A stretch of DNA of 64,000 nucleotides, from positions 17,493 through 81,492 of the forward strand of contig NZ_JAERRG010000035.1 in NCBI RefSeq assembly GCF_016741935.1, read 5' to 3'. The notes beneath the pieces were generated by a model. That model ran no database searches, was not told the origin of the DNA, and was given only the letters and a program-made list of their open reading frames with translations. A program made the translations under genes and the position numbers. Position 1 is the stretch's first letter. Every line of letters starts with the position of its first letter. Below are positions 52,845 through 62,500 of the stretch, piece after piece. This DNA comes from Streptomyces endocoffeicus (GTDB lineage: Bacteria; Actinomycetota; Actinomycetes; Streptomycetales; Streptomycetaceae).

Positions 52845-53040
52845 CAGGACAGCCCCCTGTGACTCGTGCTCGGGCCTCCCCGTGTGGTGGACACGCCGAC
52901 GCGGCGACTCGGCACTCTTCAGTCGCGGGCGCGGGGCATTGGGCCTGGTGCTGAGCTTGAGCTCAGGAGTAGAGAGCTTCCCAATAGAGTTGTCAAGCGA
53001 CTGGATGCGTAGTCGGCGGGATTTGTTCCGGCACCTTCGT

Positions 53041-53604
53041 TCAGTTCTTCGCGGGAGTGCCGCAGCATTTTTTGTACTCGCGGCCCGAGTCGCACCAGCA
53101 CGGTCCGTTGCGCGCTGGCGGCCATAGCAGCGTCTGGTCCGGGTGTGCCGTGGCCCGCCACTCGCCGTAGTTCTGCCGGGTCTTCTGGTTGGCCGGGTCA
53201 CTGCCGGTGCGTTGGGCGTATGCCTGGAAGTCGGTCAGAATGCCGGTGACCATGCGCACGTGGGCGGCGCCGGCTTCGTCGTAGCCGCGGGCCTCCCGCT
53301 GGATCCGGGCGGCATACGTCGTCGTAGTCGTCGCCGTAGTGCGCGGCCGGCTCCAGCCAGCGTGCCCGCACCGCGGCGAAGTCCTCCCGCGCCCAGCGCA
53401 GGACGATGGAGTCGAACGCCTCCCAGCCCTCCGGCAGGTCCGGCTCGTGACGGCCGTCCGGCAGGAAGTTGCGGTTGAGTGCCAGTTGGCGGCGGTATTC
53501 GGCCGCCTGGGGCCCGTCACCGGCCTGGGCCGCGCGGTGCAGACCCTGAAGGGCGTCTTTATTGCCGTACGGTGGTTGACCTGGGGCTTTGTGATCGTCC
53601 GCGT
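53041..53604 (-). pseudogene. SEC-C zinc-motif protein disrupted by a frameshift
   Basis: Reading leftward, one frame gives GNKDALQGLHRAAQAGDGPQ, AAEYRRQLALNRNFLPDGRH, EGWEAFDSIVLRWAREDFAA and RWLEPAAHYGDDYDD. Across a short GAC/GTC-rich repeat near 53320 the next frame continues YAARIQREARGYDEAGAAHV through WPPARNGPCWCDSGREYKKC. The end CxCxSGxxYKKCC is the SEC-C metal-binding motif. The repeat is a plausible slippage site, so the defect may be recent. The 5' end lacks a start codon and runs into the boundary before the recombinase. Partial SEC-C proteins of this type are common but of unclear function. Confidence 0.65.
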
Positions 53605-53711
53605 ATGGGCATGATCACTGATTGGGGGTTGAGGAACATCCATGTCAGATCGTGCGCTAAGCCCTCGTCGCCCCTGGTGGTCGGCTGACGGGGCATCGGC
53701 AGCGCATGTGA

Positions 53712-54605
53712 TCTGAAGTCTTCCCCAGGTACGGCATCGGGGTCGGCAAGACCGCCGAACGCCTCGGCGAGGACCGGCCGCTCTCGTGGGTCGCGGACGA
53801 CGAAGTCGGCGATGCCCTGGAACTGCTGTGGGGAGAGTCGGCGGTCAACACGTGGAACGCCCGCCGGGCGGCGGTGCTGTCGTGGCTGGGCTGGTGCACC
53901 GAGCGCGGGTACGACGGCCCGTCCGTCCCGGCCTGGGTGAAGAGGCTGACCCTGCCGGACTCTCAGACCCCGGCCCGCTCGAAGATGGCGGTCGACCGAC
54001 TGATCGCCCGCCGCGACGTCCACCTGCGGGAGAAGACGCTGTGGCGGATGCTCTACGAGACCGTGGCGCGCTCGGAGGAGATCCTTGAGGTCAACATCGA
54101 AGAGCTGGACCTGGCTGGCCGCCGGGCCCCGGTGAAATCGAAGGGTGCCCGGCCGCGTACCCGCCGCCGGGGCGCCCCGCGCGAGGAGTTCGTGCTGGAG
54201 ACCGTGTACTGGGACGCGGGCACCGCCCGCCTCCTGCCCCGCCTGATCAAGGGCCGTACGCGCGGGCCGGTCTTCATCACGCACCGAAAGCCGGGGCCCG
54301 GCAAGGTCGTCAGTCCGCGCGACGCCTGCCCCGACACCGGGCTTGTCCGGCTGTCGTACGGCCAGGCCCGAGCTCTGCTCGACGCCCACACCTCGCTCGG
54401 CGGTGTGCCGGGGACGGGCTGGGACCTGCACGAGTACCGTCATTCTGGCCTCACGTACCTCGGTGAAGCCGGGGCCAGCCTGCCGATGCTCATGGCCAAA
54501 TCGCGGCACAAGAAGCCCGAGAACGTGAGGAAGTACTTCCATCCCTCGGCGGAGGCGATCGCCGAGGTCACCAGCCTGCTCGCACCCGACGACAGCAGGC
54601 GCTGA
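53712..54605 (+). CDS. Tyrosine site-specific recombinase (integrase), 5' end missing
   Basis: The frame opens after a stop at 53709-53711 without an obvious start and reads RYGIGVGKTAERLGEDRPLS, WVADDEVGDALELLWGESAV and LSWLGWCTERGYDG. This is an N-terminal SAM-like core-binding domain. The catalytic domain follows, with the first arginine in YETVARSEEIL, the HxxR box in LHEYRHSGLTYLGEAGASLP, and the H and nucleophilic Y in SRHKKPENVRKYFHPS. The catalytic box residues therefore appear complete, while the N-terminus seems truncated; a GTG at 53874 would give a shorter product. It was probably the integrase of a lost mobile element. No attachment site or tRNA was recognised nearby. Confidence 0.7.
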   Translation, partial: SEVFPRYGIGVGKTAERLGEDRPLSWVADDEVGDALELLWGESAVNTWNARRAAVLSWLGWCTERGYDGPSVPAWVKRLTLPDSQTPARSKMAVDRLIARRDVHLREKTLWRMLYETVARSEEILEVNIEELDLAGRRAPVKSKGARPRTRRRGAPREEFVLETVYWDAGTARLLPRLIKGRTRGPVFITHRKPGPGKVVSPRDACPDTGLVRLSYGQARALLDAHTSLGGVPGTGWDLHEYRHSGLTYLGEAGASLPMLMAKSRHKKPENVRKYFHPSAEAIAEVTSLLAPDDSRR

Positions 54606-54700
54606 CTTCGACACGGCAGGCCCGCGCGACCAACTTCCGTCCGTCTCTACCTGACAAAGATGCCGGGCCGAGCAGACGCCGGCCGCCTGGCTCGCCTCCC

Positions 54701-54728
54701 GGCCGACCGGCGACGTCGCCGGTCGGCC
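54701..54728. terminator. Perfect 28-bp palindrome between convergent genes
   Basis: Bases 54701-54728 form a perfect palindrome (arms GGCCGACCGGCGAC and GTCGCCGGTCGGCC). It lies between the recombinase gene and the leftward TetR gene and probably acts as a bidirectional terminator. Confidence 0.6.
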
Positions 54729-54745
54729 TCGGCCGTCCCGAGTTG

Positions 54746-55375
54746 TCAGGTCCCCGTCGGTGGTGCGCTCATCGCTGCTGTCAGGAACGTGATCGCCCAG
54801 TGCCGGGCTGCCTCGCCCGCTACCGGGGACAGGCAGGCCGGGGAGCGCTGCTGGTAGACCTCGACGCGGTCCACGGCCGTCACGGCGAGGATCCCCCGCA
54901 TCCGGAACCGCAGTTCCTCCGGGGAAAGGCCGGGCAGTGCGCGCCCGAAGGCCGCCAGGTAGCGCTCACGGACCGTGTCCTCGGCCGGACCGGTCCAGCT
55001 GCGCACCTCCTCGGCCGGGTCGCTGAGGATCGTCACGATCAGCCGGGATGTCCGGGCACTGCCCTCGTCACCGGCCGGCATCTCGTCGAACAGCGGCCCC
55101 GCGAATGCCTCCACCAGTTCGGTGACCGCAGGGTCCGGGGTCCTGGCGAGCAGTCGGTCGAGCCCTGCGCACTGCGCGGCGTTGATGGGCTCGATCACGC
55201 GGCGGGCGACCGCGGCCAGGAGTTCCGCCTTCGAGCCGAAGTGGTACCCGACGGCGGCCAGGTTCGCTCCGGCGAGGTCGGTGATCGCGCGGACCGAGGT
55301 GCCGCGGTAACCGCGCTCGGCGAAGAGGTGTTCGGCCGCGTCGAGGATCTGGGTGCGAGTGTCAGGTGGCGCCAT
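54746..55375 (-). CDS. TetR-family transcriptional regulator
   Basis: A 209-residue regulator starting at ATG 55375 (MAPPDTRTQILDAAEHLFAE). The helix-turn-helix reads GTSVRAITDLAGANLAAVGY, followed by HFGSKAELLAAVARRVIEPI. The C-terminal ligand domain is of the CerR/DUF1956-like type (RFRMRGILAVTAVDRVEVYQ). It is divergent from the ketopantoate-reductase-type gene at 55446 and probably represses it; the 70-bp gap carries repeated CGTATGA motifs. Ligand unknown. Confidence 0.92.
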   Translation of the reverse strand: MAPPDTRTQILDAAEHLFAERGYRGTSVRAITDLAGANLAAVGYHFGSKAELLAAVARRVIEPINAAQCAGLDRLLARTPDPAVTELVEAFAGPLFDEMPAGDEGSARTSRLIVTILSDPAEEVRSWTGPAEDTVRERYLAAFGRALPGLSPEELRFRMRGILAVTAVDRVEVYQQRSPACLSPVAGEAARHWAITFLTAAMSAPPTGT

Positions 55376-55393
55376 GCCTGCGTACACTACAGA

Positions 55394-55417
55394 CGTATGA
55401 TTTAAACGAACGTATGA
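55394..55417. promoter_or_regulatory. Candidate TetR operator with repeated CGTATGA
   Basis: Two direct copies of CGTATGA (55394-55400 and 55411-55417) flank TTTAAACGAA in the divergent TetR/reductase promoter region. The A/T-rich centre and spacing suit a regulator site or a promoter -10 region. The assignment is inference. Confidence 0.4.
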
Positions 55418-55445
55418 CTGAAGCGAACGTGCGAAAAGAGTTGCC

Positions 55446-56318
55446 ATGAAACTGCTCGTGTACGGCGCCGGGGTTCTCGGCAGCCTGTTTGCCGCCCGCC
55501 TGTATGAGGCCGGGCACGACGTTGCGCTCCTTGCCCGGGGCGAGCGCCTGGCCGCCCTGCGCCGGCACGGAGTGCAGCTCGCCGGGGGAGACAGTCCGGC
55601 CGTCAGGCGGGTGCCGGTGCCGGTGGTCGAGCACCCGGCCGACGGGTACGACCTGATCGCGGTCTTCGTCCGCACCCATCAGGTGGACGCGGTGCTGGAG
55701 TCACTCGCTGGTCTCGAAGGCGACGTGCTGTTCCTGCACAACTGGGCGGCCGGCCCGGAGCCGCTGGGCGCGGTGATCGGCCACGAGCGGGTGCTGCTCG
55801 GCTTCGGCATGGCCGGCGGCACGATGGACGGCGACGTGGTCCGCTACCGTGCGACCAACTTCATGACCCGCCGGGTTGCGATGCCGATCGGCGAACCCGA
55901 CGGCCGGACCACCCCGCGACTTGAACGGATCGTGCGGACGTTCCGCGCCACCGGGATCAACGCCAAGACCGAGCCGAAGATGGATGCCTGGCTCAAGACG
56001 CACGCGGCGTTCGCGGTGCCACTCGGGCAGGCGGTGCACACGGCGGGCGGCCCGCTAGCGCTGGCCGACGATCCGGACGCGGTCCGGGGCATGCTCCGCC
56101 TCATGCGGCGGAGCCTGGCCGCCATGCCGACGCCGCCGGTCCCTCGCGGGTTCGCTGCGTTGCGGATCCTGCCGGAAGGTCTGCTCGTGGCCACGCTGCG
56201 GCGCTTCCTGCGAAGCCCGACGGCCGTACACAGCGGACTCAGCGACGCCTCGCCCGCGACAGCGGCCGAACTCGCGCGGCTGGCCGAACAGATCCGCGCC
56301 TATACGAAAGTCCGGTAG
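55446..56318 (+). CDS. Ketopantoate reductase (ApbA/PanE)-family protein
   Basis: A 290-residue NADPH-dependent dehydrogenase-like protein. The dinucleotide motif is LVYGAGVLGSLFAARLYEAG. The ApbA C-terminal helical domain is recognisable (KTEPKMDAWLKTHAAFAVPL). The expected substrate class is a 2-keto acid such as ketopantoate, but many paralogues have unknown substrates. A TetR-controlled stand-alone copy is unlikely to be the housekeeping PanE. It is full length and intact, unlike most of its neighbours in this part. Confidence 0.85.
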   Translation: MKLLVYGAGVLGSLFAARLYEAGHDVALLARGERLAALRRHGVQLAGGDSPAVRRVPVPVVEHPADGYDLIAVFVRTHQVDAVLESLAGLEGDVLFLHNWAAGPEPLGAVIGHERVLLGFGMAGGTMDGDVVRYRATNFMTRRVAMPIGEPDGRTTPRLERIVRTFRATGINAKTEPKMDAWLKTHAAFAVPLGQAVHTAGGPLALADDPDAVRGMLRLMRRSLAAMPTPPVPRGFAALRILPEGLLVATLRRFLRSPTAVHSGLSDASPATAAELARLAEQIRAYTKVR

Positions 56319-56460
56319 GTGGCAGGCGGCTGCGCCTCCTCGGCCGGATCACACGTGAGTGCTGCTCTGGCTCTATTCCGGGCACTCCTCGGTCGCCGGC
56401 CCCGCCCGCTACACCCGCGTCTCTCCCGGGGCCCTCGCCCGCTGACCGGCCCGACCAGCG

Positions 56461-56914
56461 TTACTCGTCGTCGGCGGCGTCCGGATCTCGCAGCGGGCGT
56501 AGAGCCCCGGGCAGCTCGGGGAGTTGGAAGGAATACCGGCCGAGCATGTTGATGTGATGGCGGACGAACGGGGAGAGGCGGGCCATGTCCTCGTCGCGGA
56601 CGTCGAACCCGTCCTCTCGCAGCTGCGTGACGGCGGCGTCCATGTACCGCGTGTTGAAGAGGACCAGGGCGTTGAGGACCAGGCCGAGGGCGCCGATCTG
56701 GTCCTCCATGCCGTCCTGGTAGCGCTGGTAGAGCTGTCCCGAGCGGCCGTGGAAGATCTTCCTGGCGAGGGCGTGGCGGCCTTCCTGGAGGTTGGCCTGC
56801 ACCTTGATCTGCCTGCGGTAGCCGGGCTCGTCGGCCAGACGCAAGATGTGCAGGGTCTTGGCGACCCGCCCGTAGTGCGCGATCGCGTCGCCGAGCGGAG
56901 TGGGGCGCCCTTCA
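56461..56914 (-). pseudogene. Tn3-family transposase C-terminal fragment, cut by an IS insertion
   Basis: The frame reads EGRPTPLGDAIAHYGRVAKT, LHILRLADEPGYRRQIKVQA, NLQEGRHALARKIFHGRSGQ, LYQRYQDGMEDQIGALGLVL and TRYMDAAVTQLREDGFDVRD, ending near RPLRDPDAADDE. This is the conserved DDE-region C-terminus of Tn3 transposases. The upstream boundary (56915) is exactly the left inverted repeat of the IS1182-type element. The remaining, larger N-terminal part of the Tn3 gene was not found on the other side of the element, so a deletion followed. Confidence 0.8.
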
Positions 56915-58703
56915 GGACTCTGTTGGTCGATGTGATCTGGGTTTTGTCGATCAGGCCGCGAGACTGAGGACGAGTTGTTCGTAGTGGGAGACTCGTGTTG
57001 TGCCCAGGGGGGTTCCTGTCCACCAGGTGTCGAGGCGGTAGAGGTTGAGTGCGGCCGCGGTCAGGACCTGGGCCAGAGAGGTTTTGGCGAGGCCGCGGTA
57101 GCGAGTGCGCCGGGCACCGGCGCGTCGTACCGCCTGCGAGATGCTGCCCTCCACCCCGGCCCTGGTGTGGTAGCGCTTCTTCCACTCTTCGGTCTGTTGT
57201 TCCGTCCGACGTTGTTGGAGGAGTTCGTGCTCTTCGCGCGGGAGCAGTGTCAGGACGCGGTAGGCGGCCGTGGTGCAGATGTTCTTGGCCGGGCAGGTGG
57301 TGCATCCGGCGCTGGAGAAGTCGATGTGGATGCGTGGTTCGCCGCCGATAGTGGTGTCACTCCAGCGGGTGCTGATCCGGCCCTGTGGGCAGGTCACCTG
57401 CCGGGTGTGCCAGTCGATGCGGAAGTCGGTGGCGGCGTAGCCGCTGGTGTGCAGGGCCGGTCGGCCGCCGGCTTGCTTGACCGGCCCGATGACCTCGATG
57501 CCCAGTGCACGAGCCTCAAGGATGATCTTCGCGCTGGTGTAGCCGCCGTCCACGTAGTGTTCGGCCGGCTTCAGGCCCCGCTCGGTCAAGGCCTGGTGGA
57601 CGGCATTGGTGAGCTGGTGGTCGTCCGTCGTGGCCGGTGTGGTGACCACGTGCGTGATCAGGTGGGGGAGGTCGTCGTCGCAGTTCTCGGTGAGATGGGT
57701 TTTGTAGCCGTCCCAGGCTGATCCCCTCTTCACTCCGCAGCGCGCGTCCCCATCGTGTGGGGGGACGATCCGTGCCGCTCCCGGCGGGCGTTGCTTGTTT
57801 CCGCGCCAGCGCACTCCGCGGGCGTCACGCTGGTACTCCTGGGCCCACACGGTGCGCAGGAGCACGACCGCCTCAAGGCCGGCGAGGTGGGCGGGGGCCG
57901 TGGGATCGTCGGGAGTGTCGGGGAGTTCGTGGCCGTCGCCCCCGACGTTCTCGGCGAACGCGGTGCGCTCGGCCTCGCCCTTGGGCAGCCGGTAGGAGTC
58001 GGCGTGCTGCTGGTAGCGCGCGAGCCAGTCCGCGTTGACCGCGTCGGTGCCGGCCGGCCAGGCGGGGGCGGCCACCGCCAGGGCCTCAAGGGCGCAGCGC
58101 ATGGTCTCGGTGACGAACTCCAGCCGGTTCAGGTCACGGATGCAGGCGATGACGTGGGTGGAGTCGGTGCGGGCCCGGCCGCCGGCCCGCAGCAGGCCCC
58201 GGGTGTTGCACTGCGCGAGGATGGCGTCCAGGATCTGCTGTTCCAGGCCGTGGGCGATCAGCCGGTCGCGGAACTCGCTGGGCACCGAGAAATCAAAACC
58301 AGGGTCAGCGAGTTGGAGGCCGAGGGCGTATTTCCAGTCGATCCGGCCGCGCACCGCATCAGCGGCCTGCCGGTCGGTCAGCCGCTCTGCATACTGCAGC
58401 ACGCTGACCAGCGCCAGCATCCCCGGCGACACGGACGGACCGCCCCGATGCGCGAACGCCGCCACGAACCGCTCGCTTTCCAACACCGCCCCGAACTCGT
58501 CCCTGATCCGCATGGCCAGGCACCCGCGCGGGAACGCAGCACGGGCGACCCTGGCCGTGGACTCAGGCACCGCTGGGGAAGGTAACGGACGCATCGACAT
58601 GATCTCCACCCCTCGGCCCGGGGAAAGCAGACCCGACAACGAGCAGTGTCCAACGCACCCGAAGATCATTTCAGGCGAACCATCACATCGAACAACAGAG
58701 TCC
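56915..58703 (-). mobile_element. IS1182-family insertion sequence, apparently complete
   Basis: The ends are 22-bp inverted repeats (56915-56936, GACTCTGTTGGTCGATGTGA with one flanking base each side, against 58682-58703) matching at 21 of 22 positions. About 1.79 kb lies between the outer ends, a normal length for the IS1182 group. It carries one long transposase gene on the minus strand. No clear target-site duplication was seen, since the flanks differ (TTCA versus CTCA). That could mean deletion next to the element after insertion into a Tn3 remnant. Confidence 0.8.
56951..58600 (-). CDS. IS1182-family transposase
   Basis: A 549-residue transposase starting at ATG 58600 (MSMRPLPSPAVPESTARVAR), behind a purine-rich GGTGGAG; longer in-frame extensions lie outside typical family length. 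The N-terminal domain includes FPRGCLAMRIRDEFG and YAERLTDRQAADAVRGRIDW. The DDE core shows RARTDSTHVIACIRDLNR (first D), YVDGGYTSAKIILEARALG (second D) and YHTRAGVEGSISQAVRRAGA (E). A cysteine cluster (CTTCPAKNIC) is also present. No internal stop or frameshift is seen, so the element may still be active. The fragment at 667-939 is a dead relative. Confidence 0.93.
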   Translation of the reverse strand: MSMRPLPSPAVPESTARVARAAFPRGCLAMRIRDEFGAVLESERFVAAFAHRGGPSVSPGMLALVSVLQYAERLTDRQAADAVRGRIDWKYALGLQLADPGFDFSVPSEFRDRLIAHGLEQQILDAILAQCNTRGLLRAGGRARTDSTHVIACIRDLNRLEFVTETMRCALEALAVAAPAWPAGTDAVNADWLARYQQHADSYRLPKGEAERTAFAENVGGDGHELPDTPDDPTAPAHLAGLEAVVLLRTVWAQEYQRDARGVRWRGNKQRPPGAARIVPPHDGDARCGVKRGSAWDGYKTHLTENCDDDLPHLITHVVTTPATTDDHQLTNAVHQALTERGLKPAEHYVDGGYTSAKIILEARALGIEVIGPVKQAGGRPALHTSGYAATDFRIDWHTRQVTCPQGRISTRWSDTTIGGEPRIHIDFSSAGCTTCPAKNICTTAAYRVLTLLPREEHELLQQRRTEQQTEEWKKRYHTRAGVEGSISQAVRRAGARRTRYRGLAKTSLAQVLTAAALNLYRLDTWWTGTPLGTTRVSHYEQLVLSLAA

Positions 58704-59252
58704 CTCAGGGCCCGACGGCCCGTGCGCGGACCGGCCGTACTCCCTCCTTGTCGAGGCGCTCGCCCGCACCGGATACGTGGCCGTTGCCCGGGGTCGCCAT
58801 CCGAAGCCGTGAGCGCCTGGCCCTGCTGCGACCACGCCACGGAGTGCTCGCACTGCAGACGTTGCCCAGGGAGGACGAGCTGCGCGAGTCCGGCGACCTT
58901 GCCCGTCCGCACCGGTCACCGACTGGGAGCCGGCACTTGCCGAGCACCGCGCGGACCGTGTTCAGCAGCGCCGGCAGACGGTCGGGGCCTGCACAACTCC
59001 TCTGGAAAAAGGACCAATTGGTCGGCGAGCTGACGCGAGGTGGGCAGGATGACATGCGGGCGCGGCCTTCACAACCAAGCTGAGTGGTATCAACCTGATC
59101 ATGGACGGCCGCGCCCTTCGCCGTTCACCCGACCTCAGTCCAGGATCCGGGCACACATCACGCCTGGCTGCTGATGCAGCCGCGGCCCCTGCGAATCAAC
59201 CCTTCACGGTTTCAGGGAATTGCCGTTGGGGCACCGCGGTGCTGCCGCAGAA
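58704..59252. other. Gene-poor region between IS1182 element and GH84 gene
   Basis: No intact gene is supported. Plus-strand sequence near 59050-59085 reads like the middle of an IS5-type transposase (AFTTKLSGINL) but is too short to name. The remainder up to the TAA at 59253-59255 is non-coding or scrambled. The composition switches from very G+C-rich to distinctly lower G+C near 59200, marking the boundary of the GH84 segment. Confidence 0.4.
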
Positions 59253-59520
59253 TTATTGCCACCTCTCAATCAAGGAGTCGGCGCCGGACGCGAGATCAAC
59301 ATACGCTTTTTCGGAGACCACCCCATGCCGCTTCTGGAGGTCAAGCAGACCCTTGAAGCTTTTCATTCCCTTGACGGCTTTTTGGAGTTCCCCTCGCTTT
59401 TCGAAACCGTCGACTACCGCCAGAATCCCCTCCAGGGCACGGGCAGCACCATGGTTTCTGAATTCCCCAACTTCATCGTAACGTCCGACGAGTTCCCTCA
59501 GGGCAGCCAGGTCGTGGCGC
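59253..59520 (-). pseudogene. Displaced C-terminal domain of the GH84 protein
   Basis: Directly after the GH84 stop, another frame reads DLAALRELVGRYDEVGEF, ARALEGILAVVDGFEKRGEL, QKAVKGMKSFKGLLDLQKRH and VSEKAYVDLASGADSLIERW, ending at TAA 59253-59255. It is a helical FIVAR-like module of the kind found at the C-terminus of large Firmicute and actinobacterial glycosidases, with the same lower G+C. A single-base shift near 59500-59515 would join it to the GH84 reading frame. It is therefore most likely part of the same gene, separated by a frameshift or a sequencing error. Confidence 0.7.
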
Positions 59521-62500
59521 GCTGGTCGCTCTTCCCGACATGAAGCTCATTTATCCGAAGGCCGGAGCCGGCTCCCCATTCCAGTTTGAACTCGGCGACC
59601 GGCGCATACTTGCGCAGATCGATGTTCTGATACGCGCCGGTAAATGTTCCGGCGTCGATCCATTCCGGATCCCCGGTCCCTGCTGCGCCGGCCTGCGCAG
59701 ATTTCTTGACCTTCAGCTTGACTTCCGATCCCTCGTTCTTCATCAGGATCAGATTGGTTGCGTCCGGGGTATTGATGTTGTTGTAGGTCAGCTCTCCCGC
59801 CGTGTTGCCGACGTCGACGTAGTTGAAGAGATCAAGGTCGAGCAACTTCTCCAAGCCGCTCAGATCGGCCGAGAGAACAAGGGTGTCCTCCTTGACGGTC
59901 GAATTAACCTTGATCTCATGGATCTTGAGCCAATTGCTCTGTACGCCGTCGGTCAGCTTCACATAGCGGGCCGACTTGCCGCCGACGCCCACAACATTGT
60001 CGCTCCCCGCGTTGGCGAAGGTGACCGGGTCACGCCAGCTTATCCCGTCCGAACTCAGTTCGATCTTACCGGAGGACAATACGTCCGTGTCGGAGCTGAT
60101 GCGCACGTCATGAATCGGAATTTCACTTCCCAGGTCGAATATGAAATGCCGATTTCCGCCCGATCCCCTGAGCCAGAGGTACGTGGACGGGGCACCGTCC
60201 ACAATATTATTCACATTCCCGGAGTAGATACTGGCATTATGAGCCGTTGCCGACGGGGACACTGAACCGCCGAATCTTACGGAAAGCTCCGTGAGTGCGA
60301 AGTTCCTTGCCTCCTTAGACGCATTCCTCACGCGAATATACTTGGCCGCATTGATGCGTGGATCCGACCATGACATTGCGCTCCAGTTTCTTCCGTCTGC
60401 CGAAAACTCGGCGGTCAGAAACTTGAGGCCATCGTCAATTTTCAGAGAATGCGCGTTCTTCAGCCTGTTGAACTGGAATCCAATATAGTCCCCGGGTTCC
60501 AGCGTGGTTTCAGCGACGTTCCGCAGTACTGCGGAGGCGCCTTCGAATGCCAGCGCCTGGTTCTTCAGCGAGGATACGTTGGTATAGACCTCTGCGGGTT
60601 CTTCCGCGTTCACCTGAAACTCTTCGACGGACAGGCTGCGGTTCGGCGACCCGGTGTTCTCGTCGGTGAACTCGTCAGTGGCCCGGTAGCGCAAGAACTG
60701 TGCGTCAAGGTCGAGTCCCTGCGCAGAGGCAGTGCTCGTTTCGAATTCCGCAACCTTTGTCCAGTTGCTGTTGTCGATCGATGCTTCGAGCACACCCTTT
60801 TTATAGTACTTTGTGCCGTCCATCGCGATGAGTACGTTGTCGATGTGCGTCTTCCGGCCCAGATTCACGCCGAAGTACGCGCCGCGCGACACCACCGCGC
60901 CCGAGTTGGCCGCCGTCGCCGTATCGCCGTCCAGCATCCTCGTGTAGTCAAGGGTCGTGCTGCCGAAACCGTGCATCTTGGGTGGCAGGGAGAGCGTCTT
61001 CATAAGCTGCATTTCCAGCAGGGACAGAATCTCCTCGGTGAAGGGGACGATCTCCTTCTGAGCTACGACCTTTCCCGAGGACGACACTGCTGCCTTAAGC
61101 TCTGCTCTGCGCTCAGAAATCAAAGTCATGGCCGCCTGGATGGATGCCGGATCATTCGCAGATATTTCACCCAAATTCTGGATTCCATGCACAGTGCTTC
61201 TGCTCGCCTGTGCAATCTTCTTCATTTTGTCCAACCAAGGCGTGAGCTCCCCCGAGATACCGTTCGTGCCTTGGTATTCCTTGAGTGTGTCTACGGCACT
61301 GCTGATGTCCTTGAATGATCGAGCCAGGGACGCGCCAGACTTGGAAATATCTTCGCCGGCCGCATACCGCTGCTTGAAGGTATTCATCCGGGGCAGCAGG
61401 TAGCTGGATTCGCCTGCGTTAAACGGGTTCAGGCCGTTCGACGCGTTCGCGGAAAAGATGCGCAATGCGCGCGCCGCCTTGGCATCGTCCCGGATGACGT
61501 GGTCAAACGAGTCCTGCCAGCTCAGCTCCGCATCGTATTCGTCGGTGTTCCATGTGTAATCCGCGACGCTGAACAGCGACACCTTGGACGCCTGCGCCTG
61601 ATTCATCGGGTTCGAGGCAAAGCCCGAGACGTTCTTCACACCCGGGTAGAGCCCCTTGGTCGGACCCATATGGACATAGCCTGCGCGTCCCAGATCATTT
61701 ACCGGATAGTTCCACCACATATAGACTGGCCTGTCGATATATTGGGTGACCCAGTCGATGACGCTCTGGTTGACCGGCGAAACGACGTTATCGCCCGTCC
61801 ACATGATTTCTACGTCCTTCGGGAACCTGCTGATACTCTTCAGGTAGTTGATCGTTGCCTGACTGCCACTGTCCTTACGGTAATACTGCGGACAGAAGAT
61901 GATCGGCTTTACATCACCCTTAGGCTTGATGTATTCACTGTCTATCCGCGTGATGAAATTCACGAGCTGGTCGTTGTTCGTTGCGGAGTCGTCGAAGAAG
62001 ATCGCGAATTGCCTGACGCCGATTCCGTACATCTGGTCGAACTTGTCCTTGAGCGCCTGAACGTCGGCATCGGAGCCAAGATTGATCTTGCCACCGACAT
62101 GGGCGCCCCAGACGAATTCAACGTTGGTTTCCAGCCCTTTGTCGACCAGCTCTTTCAGCTCGGCGAGCTTCTCGGGAGGATAGGGTTCCCTCCAACGCGA
62201 CGCGTGATAGGGATCATCCTTGGGTCCATACAGATAGGAATTCATCTTGAAGTCCCCGCCGAACGACATCAAGTCCTTGCGGTTCTCGTGCGACCATGGT
62301 GTGCCGTAGAAGCCCTCGATGAAGCCGCGGAACTTTACGTCCGCATAATCTTGGATCAGTGTGTCCTTGAGAACGCCGTCCGCCTGTTCCAAGATCTCAT
62401 CGAGCGTAGTGACACCGTAAAACGCGCCGCTGTTGTCAGCGCCCATGACGGCGATGACTCTATCCGCTGCAGAGATCTTGAGCGCATAGCCGTCATCTCT

